In this document: positions 12,999 through 26,059 of the stretch, piece by piece
Layout: each line of letters opens with the position of its first letter
Numbering within the stretch: position 1 is the first letter of the stretch
NCBI GenBank assembly: GCA_021613335.1
Contig: JAJTWR010000416.1
Location: forward strand, 699,501-763,500
Origin: Whitmania pigra
Taxonomy: Eukaryota > Annelida > Clitellata > Hirudinida > Haemopidae
Direction: 5' to 3'
Length of the DNA: 64,000 nucleotides
Notes under the pieces: generated by a model
What the model was told of the DNA's origin: nothing
Database searches by the model: none
What the model saw: the letters and a program-made list of their open reading frames with translations, nothing else
Made by a program: the position numbers and the translations under genes

Positions 12999-15634
12999 TC
13001 AGAGGCTAAACAATAGCTGGTAATCGTTGACAATTGTCTGAAATTTTTCCCTTTCCGCTGGATAGTATTCCCAGCAGTGTTTAAGAATGAAGGTGTACAC
13101 TTGCTGAGGGCATTCTTTGGGGCAGGGAAGTCTGCTACCCCTGTGGAGTTCCAAGACCAAATCCTTGACCTCGCAGAACTGGGGAGCTCCCCCGTAACTG
13201 AGGATCTCCCAAAGGGTCACTCCGTAACTCCAGACGTCGGTCTTCTCCGTGAACTGCTGACTCAGCAACGATTCTGGTGCACACCTGAGTGGAAGGTGAA
13301 TTGAGGTTGAAGTTTGGAGAAAGAGAGATTTGTTCATTTAACAAAATGTTTACAAATAGCTGATGGTAATTCTAGATTGTTACAAATGGATTTACCACTT
13401 TTCTGTATTAGTGAATGTTGTAGTCACCAATTACAATCCCGGAGAAAATTAATAATGAAATAAAAACATGCAGAAAATCATCCAGAAGAAGTGACAGTCG
13501 TGAAGAACAAATACCCTGTTAAAATTAAGAAACCAAACGGAAAACACACAAAGCTCAAGACCGCTTACCACGGAGCAGGCAACTCCTTGTTCCCGTCACT
13601 CTTGTAATAGTTTCGGTCCTGAGAGAGGACCCTGGAAAGGCCAAAGTCTGCAATCTTCACGTGGAGTCCCTGAGTCACTAGGACGTTCCTTGCCGCAAGA
13701 TCCCTGTGGACGATCTTCTGATTTGACAGGTAGAGCATGCCCTGGTTGTGGTAGGCAAAGAAAATGCAATTACGGAGATGGCGGCATTTGAACAATTCTG
13801 ACCATTTTATACCGAGAGGTTAACTAAATTATCTGAAGGACTGAAACATAAACAGAAGCAAAAGTTTGATGCAGCAATCTAACTGTAGAATCAATTTTGT
13901 TTAATTATTTATTAATTATTAATATCTGTAATCATTATGTATCAATCTGCACATGTCTGGTAATGACGTAATCAACAGCAGTGATTGTAGGAGAGATGCA
14001 CAGCACAACATCGCACACAACAACATAAGTTTAACCTCAGATCAATGGGTCATGAATGAGAAAATAAGTTAATTAAAAAATAAAACATAACAAAATAACA
14101 AGAGTTTAAATTGAAAATACAAACCAGTGCTATTTCGTATCCGAATCGAAGTAGTTGTTTGAAGTCGATGGTGTCCTTGAACTTCTTGAGGTAGTCCCTC
14201 AGGCAACCGTTCTCGACAAACTCGAGCACCAACACTTGAGGACTCTCTTGAGAGAAGCATGGAGGTTTTTAGCATTTAATTTTTAAAACAAGAATAATTC
14301 AAACAAAATAAAAATAAAAAATAAATAAAAAAACGGCCAAAAAATGTGAAAATTGTGATCGAGTATCAGAATTTTTAATCTCAACAATGTTCTCACAAAC
14401 AAGATCCACACGTCTCTGGATTTTGGGTTTGTAAGTTCAAAAGATCATCATCACAATCACCTTCGAACTCGTCGCATCGACCGATGACCTGAACGATGTT
14501 TTCGTGCTTGAGCGACTCCATGATTCTGAACTCCTTTTCGAACTCCTTGTAGTACTTGTAGTACATCGACTTCTTCAGACACTTGACAGCCACCGGTATG
14601 ACCTTTCCGTCATCCCCCGAGAACTCGCCCTTGTACACCTCCCCGTAGTGTCCCTGTCAATTACAGGTGATGGGATGCTAATTGACGTTTCCATGACAGA
14701 GGAAACACCGAAGCGATCGACGGACGTGTCCTACCTGACCGAGTGGTTTGTCGGAAAACTTCACCCTCAACTGGTGTTTTGAGATCAGTCCCTGCAGGCA
14801 AAGACCGTTTGGGAAGCCTAAAAAAGTTAAGGATGCCAAAAATTAATTTTTCATTTATTTTGATTATAACACAATTTATATTTAAATTAGATAATTAGAT
14901 CTAATAATTAATTATCTCGATCAATTACAAAGCTTCGAGTGACCTGACAGCCTTAAGATAGATTAAGCTGATTATAAATCTTAAACTCAAACAGAGACAG
15001 CCGAACAACCAAATTGTCCAAATTCTCCCGAAGTGAAGACAACTGTCGTGTGGCTGGTTGTGTTGCTAAGGTGCGAGTCCTCGGACGTGCTGCGCAAGAG
15101 AGACGATTGGTTGGAGTTTCGACCAATGAGAGGAGTCTCGCTGGTGCACGAGTCGTGGTGGCCATTGGCAACAGCTCCTCCGTTGGTGCTCATTATCGGA
15201 CTCCTGGCTCTGGAAGTTTCATCATCACCATTACCATTACCATCCACATGATGATGATGATGATGATGATAATGATGATGAAGATTTTGTAGAATGATGA
15301 GGATAATGATGATAGCAATTGACAAAATTTGTATTTAAATTATATAATTACCACCCATGTCATCACCACTAGTATCATCACCACTAACTTGAACATCATT
15401 ACAATTGTTATTAACATTACCACAACAACCACCATCATCATCATCATCATCATCATCCATACTTACAGTGGGCTTAATCAAAACTTTTAAATTCAAAATC
15501 TCACCCGGACTTCACAGGTTCTTTCCTGACACCTGGATCGTCGTAGATGTTGTAAAAGCCACCGCCACCACCTATGACCATGCAAAGGATTATAAATTAT
15601 TATTACCATCATTATCATTATTACCTTTAGCATT

Positions 15635-15668
<34 letters not shown>

Positions 15669-15822
15669 CTATCAATATCATTATCGTTATCTTTAATAAA
15701 TTGAGTTGACAATTTGAAGTCAAAACATGGAGAGGATGGAGGAGGAGGGAGTCATTGTTCCACCTCAAAGTTATCCTGCTCATCGAAGAGCTGCAAATGT
15801 CTTTTGTCGAATGAAAAACCGT

Positions 15823-15853
<31 letters not shown>

Positions 15854-18800
15854 GTGTGAGTGAAATTAATCTCGTGAATGACCTTTGTTGATGCACTGCC
15901 TGATGTCCCTCACAATGTCCTTGATGCTGATCCTCTGGTCGGGCGATGGATCCCAGCACTGGCGGATTATGGAGAACATTTCGTCCGGACAAAGCTTCGG
16001 CTGAGGCAGGCAGATGTCTCCAAAGTCCATGGATATCTGATGACAAAGGAGATGATGATGCCAATGATGGAAATGTTGATGAGTTTCAAAATGATGATAA
16101 TATTAGAAAATTATCCATATTTATCCATGTTACTAATTTATATGGCACCAAATGCATAATATCAGAATTTTATGCAAAATGCTCATCATTATTATATACT
16201 TTCACTCTAACAACAAATCTTAACAGAGCAAAGAATCAATAATTCACCGGCAGTTTACATAAAATATCCACCCTTATTATACAATATCATCACCATGGAG
16301 TGTTCTCAACCTGGAACATAAAACAAACAGCAAAACAAAGACTTAAGCAATTACAACTACCAAGGACAACTGACCCTGTTAATCTTTCCAAAGTTGTACA
16401 TCTCCCACAACGTCGTTCCATACGCAAACCTGTCCGACTCCAGGGTCAAAGGGTTCATACCTCGGCATTCGGGTGCAAGCCATGGATTGCTGCTGCAATT
16501 GTAGTTTTTAATTTCAATTGGAGAAAATTCAGACGTACATTGTGACGTCTGATTGACACTCTCGACAAGTTATTACCAGTTTCACACTAGTATTATTACA
16601 ACTTAATTAACTAATTCAGACACACATTGCGACATCTGGTTGATACTCTCGACATATTATTACCAGTTTTACATTATTATTATTATTATTATTATTATTA
16701 CAACCTAATTAACAATAACATAACCTAACTAATTACAAGCAATTGACCAAACAACTTCTCTAATGCTATTGAAAACCAAATTAAAATCTAATTAAAACAG
16801 CGCAAAGCATCCGTCTCGTCTCACTTGTCGTAGTGATGCATCAGTCCCAGGAATGGAATGATTCCAGGATCTGCCAACTTCACCAGTAGGATTTTCTGCT
16901 CCTCGAATCTGAAGACCAAAATGTTCCTGCACTGGATGTTCCCGTGAACCTCGCCTACCACTTCTTGCTGGAGAGATGGACAGGTGGGAAGGTGAACAGG
17001 TGATCAATTGAGAGGAATTGAAAAGGTAAGAGAGCGAACAGAGTAGTAGAATGATTAATTGAATGAATGATGGAAATGATTTCATGCCAGTTCATTCGTG
17101 GCAACAGCAACCGACCAGGTGATAGAGCGCCTGCGCGATCTGCTCCGCGGCCGACTGAATCTGAGGACCCGTCACCTGCTTCTCTCTCGAACGTAGGAAG
17201 GTGGCAAGGTCACCGAAAGGGGCAAACTCCATCACCATGGAGACCGGGTGCATCAGGCAGACGGCGAGGACGGAGACGACGGTGTTGCACTGGCCGAGGA
17301 ACGACATCCTGTGAACCAGGTCGCAGAAGTGCTGAAAGGAAATTAGTTAGTCGATCGAATGATTAGTTTCATCTGCTTAATTAGTTATTAGGCGATTTGG
17401 AGACAAAGATAAAATTATTGCAATGTCCGACTTTTTATGTTGAGCGTGTCAAACAATCGGTGATCGTACAAAGGGAGGGACGGCAATTTGAGGGAGTGCA
17501 TAAAAGTTAAGAAATTTAAAAAATGGCCGCCCCTTTTTTCTAGTTTTTCTGCTGTGTCCATTGAAGGATCAGATTTCAATTTGGCATTTGGTATAATATA
17601 TCGATTGATGGAAAACATGTACGGGCCATCAAAAACAATCACCTTATTAATTTCTGAAATATTAAATAATGCCAATTCGTTGTATACCAAGACAAATGTT
17701 CATATTTTATTCGCGAGCGGTCTGAAGCTTCCATCTATTTTGTATTTTTTCAGAATCTTTGTGTGACTTTTCAAAGAAGGTACCGTAATGAAAATAGTGA
17801 AGAAAAGAGATTCAAGTATTTGTGGAAGCTTCGAGAAACGATAAAATCGATGGACCCCTCAACTTCTGAGCTTCATATACTGAAATATGAATAATTATAT
17901 TCTGAGGTGATATACCTTAGAGATTCTGTCGCTAATATTGTGTACCTGCTGCACATCCCCCTAACCCAGGCTATTAGTGCTGCTAGCTGTGAGCTCTCTT
18001 TCTCCAAACCTAATAAAAAACTACCTTTGATCATCGGTGAACTGTGCACGGCTTACAGACTTGGGGAGGAAAAAACTTTGTGAAAAAAAAAATTTTGTGG
18101 AAAGAAACGTGCAGAAAATTTGATTGCAGTTCCACGAAAACGAGAGCTTTTCTAAATTTTGAAAGTTCAACGGATTAATGATCGAGAGTGCGGAAAATCT
18201 TATGACCGCCCCTGGCGGCAAGAACAATTGGTTCGCCATTGCAAACAATGAAATAAGAAATATATCTACTAAGGCTTACTTTGTTGTTAAACGCTGCCAC
18301 AATAACGGGTGTAAAAACTTATAAAGATTTATTAGCTAATTTAAAGTTATAAGTTACAAAATAATCTAACTCAACAAAATCTAATTTAAATTTTTAACAA
18401 ATTAATTAACAAATTACCCAAGAAAAAAGTTTTCAATGTGAACCACACAAACACTCACATTCAAGTTGTTGGCATACTGGCTTTTCAGCTTCTTGACAGC
18501 AACATCCTGCGAGGACAAACTGCTCCTGTAGACCTCGGTGTAGGCTCCTTGTCCTTAATGGTCAGAAAAGTAACATGAATATTATAATATCATATTATAA
18601 CTAATATCATTTAAGAATTATAATATAATGACACTTATTATCAATAATTGATAACTTAATAATAATAATAATCATCATCATCATCATAATCAATGTCATA
18701 ATCATATTAATAATAATGAAAGGTCTATCTTTTTTGAAACTCTGTTGACAACAAAATGCATTTGACTCTTGGAAACCTAAATTAAATAAATCCTCGTTCA

Positions 18801-21800
18801 ATTAAAAACGTCCTGCAGTACAAAACACTCTTTTAACAAAAAAAGATTCTATTCTAACTTTTCAGTGGTAATAATAAAAATAATAATAACAGCAACAAAA
18901 ATAAAGAATATTGATTATGATAATTATGTAGATCCTGGATATTGCAGTAATAAAAAATGTCCTGCAACATCACTAGACATCAACAGCAGATGTTTTTCAA
19001 AACAACAAGTAATATCATTTGTCCATCTGACTTAAGCCAGCATTTCTAGAGCAAATAGATTACACTAAGACATCCTTAATTAAGCTTAACTAAGTCAATT
19101 AATTAATTAATTAACGATTAACATTCACAACTTGTTTAAAGTCTCACCGATCTTTTCCTTGAGCTCAACAGATGAAATCACTGATATTCCTGCCTTCTTC
19201 TGCTCCTTGAGGATGCCAGCACTGTCCACTGGTGACCTTGAATTGTTGCACAAGTAGATGCAGGGGTCGACTGAAAAAAAAGTTCTTTTGACGAAAAGAA
19301 TTTTATTATTAATAATCGGCCGAATAAACACAGTTTGAATGCCAGTGGTACTTATGGTGCTACAGATGTGAACATATAAAAATATTGTAATTGTTAAAAC
19401 CATTGAACATATTATTTGATTATTTAACAAATTCCAAATTTTAGCAATAATTTTTAAAAAATGTCTAAACACTGATGTTAATCCAGTTGAAATTTCAAGT
19501 TTAGTCATCTAGAATTTAGCCCTGAATTAAAATTCTGCTGTGGCAGTAAATAAAAATACTTCAAAAGCAATAAATTACTTTACACTTCCTCAATCTGAAC
19601 TAACACAATGCAGAGGCCAAGAGAAAATAAAAGATAGCTTAGAAAGCAATGCATTTCAGTAAATGAAATTTATTAAAAACATATTAAATAGCAATAAACA
19701 CATTAAATATTAATAAACATGAAGTAGTAATGAACGTTAAATACTAAGAAACATTATTAAACAGTAATAAACATTAAACAGTAATAAACAATAAATATTA
19801 ATAAACATTAAATTAAGCATTATTTCTCACAGGGTCCCGATGGAAGGACGATGGCGTTCAGTCCGAACCCGACCGGAGGACTCTTCTTGAGATGTTCGAG
19901 CAACTGCGGCATGGAGTCAAATTCCGGCTCCGTCTCCCCCGAAGTCTGAGCGGAACTTTCGGTTCGCGCGACGAAAAACTTTCTGGCGTCGTGGTCCTGG
20001 ACGATCTTGGAAAAGTGATCGGTGCCGTTCGGACTCATGTAGACGAGGATGTAGTTGCCCAGCTTCTCTTGGCTCAGTTTCAGCAGGAAGTTTCTTCTCT
20101 TGTCCGATCTGTTCTTCTCTGCCAGTCTCTGTCGTGACCAGGATTTGCTGGAAGCACGACGGTCCTTTTTAGTTTTTGTCGAACGACCGTCATGTCACGA
20201 TTCGCAATTCACGTCACTCGATGAAGAATCGGTGATTGTCACTCGAATAAATTAATAACAAGCAATAAAAATAAATTACCATAACTTAGATAATTGCTAA
20301 TATTAAAAATAATGCAACTGCAATTAGGTGATAATTGCTCCAAGCAATTTTACAAATAATTGACAGTTATTTTGCAGTTGAAAATGAGGCGTGCAGATTA
20401 TAATAATGCCTAAAAACTGTTTTATAAATGTATATTTTGTTCTAATTTCCTTTAATTATTCCCAAAATCTCAATAATCAAATAAGTTGCTCGGAAAGCAA
20501 ACCTCCCCACTTAATAGTTATAAAATCATGATAGTTGAAAACAAATTCAAACGGTGGGTCACCTGATCAAAATCAATGCAGTATAACTTGACTCAAAATA
20601 ACACAACATTTCAACATGCACTGCTCAATGCAATCACGAAGTCAAAGATTGAACTAAATGAAAAAGGATCCTAGAAGGATATTAAATTTATTTCTTAATG
20701 TCTTGGATTCATGGATGATAAACTGATCATCATAGCAATTTAATCAGAAGTTAACCATTTTTAAATGCACCAGACGAACCCCTCAAATTGTATAACCACA
20801 TGCATGACCCACATCCTTTGGTTCACAATCATTACTTATCCCACATCAACAATGCCTCTTTATGGGTGCATAGCCAATGTGTAAATGTAGTTTAATGTTT
20901 AATGCCAAAAATATCTCAGTGCAAGCTGGAGTTCATTTGGAGATGGCAGAGATGAAGATTTGCTTGGAAATTTGATTAAAATAAGACAAAAATTAATTAA
21001 ATTTTTAAACAACTTTGTAATATTTTCAAAGGGTCTCAATCAATTAATTAATTAATATTCTTCAAGTTGACAGTTTAAACATCCAACGAGACATGAATGA
21101 GCAGCAGGTAATGAAATTAATAATTGATGAGGAGATGTTTTTAAGCAGTTTTTAAAAGAACATCAATGCGTGTTTCCCTTCAAAGGAACTGCCTGCAATC
21201 ATTTCTTGAAGCTAAAAATAAACCACCTTCTGCCCTAATGAGGGGTCGGATGTACTTATTTAGAACCACAACATAACAAGCGGAAACATTTAAACAATGC
21301 AACAATAAACATGAATTTAGATTTAATTATGTCAACAATCAATCAAAACTTGCTATCGTTATTATCATTAACAGTGCTATTAATATTATTATTAGTGTGA
21401 TACCAAAAATTATTAATTAATTATTAATTATTGTTGATTGTCGCTAATTGCCGGCACAGACCAAACTCTCACTGGATCATATTAAAACAAGTTATAAAAA
21501 GTAAGCATGAAGCACAAACATTAACAACAATCCAATAAATTTAAAACATAAACCATTACAAACCATCAATACCACGGTAAAATATTCATTTATAATAATA
21601 TAATTACCATAATTCAATAATCAACTCATCATAATTTATTCATAAAAATACGTTCATTGCACCTGACAGGTCCGTGGCACTTGAGCATCTTCAAGTTCTT
21701 GACGAACTGAGTCTCGACGGAGATGCAGAGGGAGTGCGTGTAGTCCCCCATCAGTCGGAAATACCCGTCCAACAGGGCCACGAGGGACAGGGCTTTCTTT

Positions 21801-23295
21801 TCGTCGTCGCACTTCAAGACCTGGTTTCAAGATGATGAGTCAGAGGTCGATCAAACGATGACCACGATTAAATAAATGAAAATGGAAATCGATTTCTTGC
21901 AGGTTTTATTTACATTTTTATTTTTATCCGACATTTCTATCCTGGCGTGTTCACTTGTTGTGATTTTAGTAATGTCTTGGTTTTTTTTTGGCTCCCGAGA
22001 TCAAAATAAATTTAAGTATTAAAAATAAAATTTTCACTTCGAGCACTCACGAATGGCTGTCCTTGCTTCCTGTTGATGTGGATGATCTTCAAGGCCTCTC
22101 CGGGCATGTCGTTGATCGAGACGTCCATGAGATCCTCAATGCGAGAGTGGTAAAAGCTCTGAAGGAAATCAAATCTTTTAATCTCGACTCAATCACGACA
22201 AACCAATAGCTTTAAATTTATTATTAAAAATCTTCAAAATAACAGAAAAAAATACTCTAAACTTTTCATCATCTTCGACGAAAACATTATCTCAAAATAA
22301 ATAAATAATTAGAATTCATTAAACATTTCAACAACCTTCCCTTGCTGGTCATCGATGATCTTAAATCCGGGATGATTTTGGTCGTAAGGATGCACAGTCA
22401 CCAGGGTCTCCTTGTCAGCACCAGATTTGAACCTGAACTCTTCGGCTCCATAGTTTTCGCAGTACAACAAGAGAGCTTCTATGAAGACTCTCTTGACCGA
22501 GCTGTCGTCCCTGTCTTTGTACTTGTTAAATTCCTCTTCGACACAAGGTCTGAAGTTGTTCTCGAGTTTCTTGGAGCTGAAAATTCCGTTGAATTTTGGC
22601 TTGTACTTGTCGGGTATGAATTGAAGCGACTGGACTTTCAACAAAGCCTGAAGGCCGAGATTCTTCTCTTTGCCATAGATTATTTTATTAATGACTGCAA
22701 GTCCCAAGCTTTTCTGAAATAAGGATGAGCTAGAGGTTTACTAACAGAGGTTCAAACAGCAAATACAATGACTCGATTGAAAACATGAAATCGGTATATT
22801 TTCAGGAATTCATGCAGGAAGTAAATAAAAACTCACAGAAAATTCTATGTCCTCAGTAATGTCCTTATGATAAGTAATTCTTCTTAGGAGAAAATCTTCC
22901 CTCATCTGATAAAAGAGATAAGTGAGTGTCTTTTTAAAAATATCACTTTTGAAGGATGAGATACTACTAGACGGAGGCATGTATCTTATTCGGAAGAACA
23001 AGTGTTGCACAGAATCTAAGAGGCATTCTACTTTGTCTTTGGGGTTTAACCAGGCAAATTTTTCTCCATCTTTTTCAGCAAGGGCAAACAGAGGATATGT
23101 CAGTGTTGCAATTTCTAAACTCTTGGCAACTTTAAAGCAAATGTCTTCTATTGTGTATGATTGACCAATTTCTTTAAAGCAGATCGTGTTATACTTTCTT
23201 TCATCAGCTATATCTCCAAAATAATTAACGATTATTCCACTCTCTATCGACTGCGGTCTAAACAGGTTTGAGAGGAAATTTTCATTTCTTGTCAT
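12999..23295 (-). CDS. JAK: JAK tyrosine kinase (FERM-SH2-pseudokinase-kinase)
   Basis: Janus kinases sit on cytokine-receptor tails and phosphorylate receptors and STATs. Seventeen exons give about 1054 residues: 22837-23295, 22336-22713, 22051-22158, 21663-21820, 19831-20147, 19148-19270, 18459-18553, 17116-17331, 16825-16967, 16375-16492, 15883-16036, 15533-15571, 14735-14817, 14461-14653, 14125-14246, 13569-13741, 12999-13284. FERM is about 1-360, SH2 about 365-470, pseudokinase about 515-755 and kinase about 790-1054. The pseudokinase has [19 protein letters not shown] in place of HRD (626-628) and DPG in place of DFG (651-653), the JH2 signature. The kinase has LGQGHYGEV, VAVK (K821), HRDLAARN (D916), DFG (934-936) and tandem activation-loop tyrosines 947/948. 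Odd: the SH2 betaB position reads FLLK, lacking the usual arginine. Slightly shorter than fly Hopscotch. The start is the first ATG of the open first exon. Confidence 0.95.
15233..15291. repeat. CAT/ATG microsatellite in JAK intron
   Basis: ACCATT and ATG repeats lie in the intron between JAK exons at 14735-14817 and 15533-15571. Related trinucleotide tracts occur at about 15427-15457, 15637-15665 and 15816-15851. They are low complexity and produce false poly-His/Met/Ser reading frames. Confidence 0.85.
17488..18245 (+). mobile_element. hAT-family transposase relic in JAK intron
   Basis: On the plus strand, antisense to JAK, the frame around 17948-18080 reads [20 protein letters not shown] and continues SKPNKKLP before a stop. 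It resembles the C-terminal hAT dimerisation segment, whose usual form is a P-x-S/T-x-AS-x-ER-x-FS pattern. Upstream ORF pieces (17488-17766) are interrupted. The segment is non-functional and fills the roughly 1.1-kb intron between the exons at 17116-17331 and 18459-18553. Terminal repeats were not established. Confidence 0.5.
20148..21662. other. large JAK intron, nothing recognised
   Basis: Intron between the FERM/SH2 border exon (21663-21820) and the main SH2 exon (19831-20147). AT-rich, no ORF with motif, no ordered repeat. Confidence 0.6.
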
Positions 23296-24360
23296 GTTTC
23301 ATCCGATCCTTAACTCCAATTATTCCAGACCAACAAATTTAGTGATGGCTAGGATTGATCAATTCACGAAAAACATGTATCAGAGCTCTATAAATTCCCA
23401 GAGTAAGTGATTACAATCTTATCAACCAGTAGATCTCAACTTGTGGAAACCGGCGAGTATTGAAACTAAATATATTTATATTCCTTTTTAACTTATATAT
23501 TTGTGATTCAATATCTCGACGAAGAGGAAATTATAGCTGCGATCGGTGTCAACGTAAAAATGGTAAACAACTCTAGTCGTGATCCATGTGATTAAGCGCA
23601 GCACTTTAACAGGGATCGGTCTGCAATTACTTTTTAATGTGTTAATGACCTAAAGAATAAACCTAAAAACAAAGAAAATGCATACGTCACGATTTTTTGT
23701 AATATGTAAATCCAATTAGCGAGTCGTTGTCTGCTCGACTCCAGCGGAGTTTTTGAGAGGAGAACCTCTGGGCGTACTTGGTAACCTCACGAAGAAATCT
23801 GAGCATCATTTATCATCGCGAAGATCCTACTGACCCACTTCTGCACTGTTCCCAATTGGCCCCATTTAAAAAAAAATTATTGTTTCGCGTCCGAATTTCG
23901 ACAGGAACTTGGAAGTTCTCAAATTGCACCACCTCTAAAACTTTTAAGGACATTTAATCTCGAGCCGTTATTTTGTTTGGTCCATATTAGCTGTTTCTGG
24001 CTTGGATCATGCTACTCAAATCTTGAAATTAATGATAATAAATCAGGCCACGATGAATTTGACCCGACCTAAATGCTAAGGAATATAAATGGATCGACAT
24101 CAGATTTATTTTGCCCGCCCTAATCACCAACTGGACGCTAATAAAATACATACGTACAGTGAAATTTAATCTTGAAATAATGAACAAGGCCGAAAAAAAT
24201 TGTCGATTCCATTAAAATGAAAGCACAAGAAACCTTAAAGCTGATAAGACAAGCAACTCTACATAGAACCACGAATGTTTATGTTTTCGCATAAATTAAT
24301 TTCGTGCAAGCAATTACGATGATATTATTAAGAGAGCAATTAAATCCACAATCTGCTTCC
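23296..24360. other. upstream region of JAK, nothing recognised
   Basis: Contains the 5' flank and presumably the promoter and 5' UTR of the minus-strand JAK gene. No TATA box or other site can be assigned with confidence. Confidence 0.4.
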
Positions 24361-24506
24361 CGTCATCCGGTCACAGCCGACGCTATCTTCGAGCGTCAGC
24401 TGAAGACCTATCTTTCAGGACATCCACACAGGAACCAAGGCGCCTCTGACGCTACGCCTAAGGCGCCACATAAATGAACTATTATCATTTATTATTATTA
24501 TTATAA
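24361..24506 (+). mobile_element. 3' end of a non-LTR retrotransposon with ATT tail
   Basis: The frame reads AIFERQLKTYLSGHP and runs to a TGA at about 24475; an F-x-x-x-LK-T-x-L ending is common at the C terminus of LINE ORF2 proteins. The non-coding tail GACGCTACGCCTAAGGCGCC, then ACATAAATGAACTATTATC, leads into (ATT)n, typical of a LINE 3' end. The tail resembles the end of the SINE at 40095-40270. Confidence 0.5.
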
Positions 24507-24864
24507 AAACTGCAAGCACAAGATTTTGAGTTACTGTTTTGGTTATGATCTTGAGTTGAATCTGTTGGGTTGGCAAATGAAGACCATGTTATTGTTGTAT
24601 GAAGACAATTCTTTTGATGAACTCTTCAAATAATATTTTCAGATTTAGTTTTATGAGAATATTAACACAGAATAATAAATAAATTATTTAATTATTTACA
24701 AAATCTTGCTAGATTATATCTTTGCTTCTCATATATCCTCATTCAAATAAATCAGCAATAAATATTCACACGTTTAAGTCTACAACATTTACAAATGATG
24801 AAATGATGAGTATGTTGATAGTCCGATTAAACAAATTAATCTAATTGCTTAATTGATCACATAA

Positions 24865-25701
24865 TTATTGCAAACCATTGTAGTCAAACGAATCGTCTGC
24901 TAGCTTCCCTCCAGACATCCTAACCAACTCGTCGATCTGACACTTTGTCAGAGGTTCCTCGCTTTTTTCCAGCCAGCACCTCAGTTCACGCATGCTCACT
25001 GAACCAACCTGTAAAGTAACAAGTTGGAAGTCAGTAAAGGAAGAGTTTATTTCTTATCGTGTGCAAATGTTTGACAAGCTGTTTTGTTTTTAAACAATCG
25101 TTTTTTTTAATAATAATAATTGCAAGAATATATTACTAATATATTAAAAAATGTCATGTACTTGTAATTTGAAATACCAATCAAACTTAATTCTGAATAA
25201 AAGACAATTCAAATTCTCACTGACTTCTTCTCTGTCAAAGACTTTGAATGCTTCAATAACATCATCAAGCATCTCCCTTTCACTTTTGAATTTGTAACTC
25301 GACATTATGCAATTGAATTCATTAAAATCAATTTTGTCATCGTCTAAAAATGGATTATTTATATTTTTATCTTTAAGTTGTAAATTTAACAGGCTAGTAA
25401 TTCACAATGTATAAACACTTTTTTTGTCAAATTTTTTTAGCAAACTTTGAATGCATCTATTTGAAGGATTTTGTCCCAATGCTCTCAATGCTCTTCCAAC
25501 AAGGCAAGCTGCGATTTTGCCCTCGCCACATTTGTCAAACATGACAAAACATTCTTGGAACTCTGTGGAGAATGCATTATAGACTTGGTGCATCGAATCA
25601 ATGTGTACTGAAGCTTATAACAAATGGTGAATACATTTACCTGCAAATGTTTCCTTATCAAAACTAGTTTTGTCGCAATCTACAATAATATCACAAGACA
25701 T
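24865..25701 (-). CDS. calmodulin / myosin essential light chain-like EF-hand protein
   Basis: Four exons, 25641-25701, 25419-25607, 25225-25370 and 24865-25008, splice in consistent phases to 179 residues. Seen: FQECFVMFDKCGEGKI, then RALRALGQNPSN, which strongly resembles the first EF-hand region of myosin essential light chains and calmodulins; DDDKIDFNEF; IEAFKVFDREEVGSVSMREL; and a C-terminal lobe ending FDYNGLQ. The Ca2+-loop acidic positions are poorly kept (for example loop D-K-C-G-E-G-K-I and D-R-E-E-V-G-S-V), so several hands probably do not bind calcium, as in light chains. The exact orthologue is unclear: essential light chain, CALML4-like or a lineage-specific calmodulin. It is transcribed divergently from FKBP6 with 358 bp between start codons. 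Confidence 0.8.
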
Positions 25702-26059
25702 ATTTCTTTCTTAAGTAGGAGTTGTTTGTCTTTCGTTAAAAAAGTGGTTGTCGTAGTAACGAAAATATTAAAATAAAAATTTGCAAGCATTGACTTTGAC
25801 TCAATTCAAATTAATATGTAATAGATTTGTTAACAACATTGAAATAAATTGATTAGTCAAGTTGTGGTTTATAAAAAATTCTGCGGGAAAAGCATGTGGA
25901 CTTGATTGTATTCGCCCGTGCCGCATTTGTAGAGTTTGGGTTTGAATAGAAGCGTTTGTTGTTTTAAACTGTTTTTCACGCAAAGAGTCAGACTTGACTT
26001 GATAAGGACTAGTTTAAGTCTTCGTTTAATAACTGGATTCTTTTAGCTCCTTTCTAGTT
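25702..26059. promoter_or_regulatory. candidate bidirectional promoter (EF-hand gene / FKBP6)
   Basis: A 358-bp gap between divergently oriented start codons must hold both 5' UTRs and core promoters. No defined motif is claimed; the call rests on geometry. Confidence 0.45.

Noticed and set aside
15405..15783. Serine- and methionine-rich ORFs in the JAK locus
   Set aside because: Produced by CAT/ATG microsatellites in introns; only 15533-15571 is supported as coding there.
19892..20255. Plus-strand ORFs over the SH2 region
   Set aside because: Antisense shadows of the large JAK SH2 exon.
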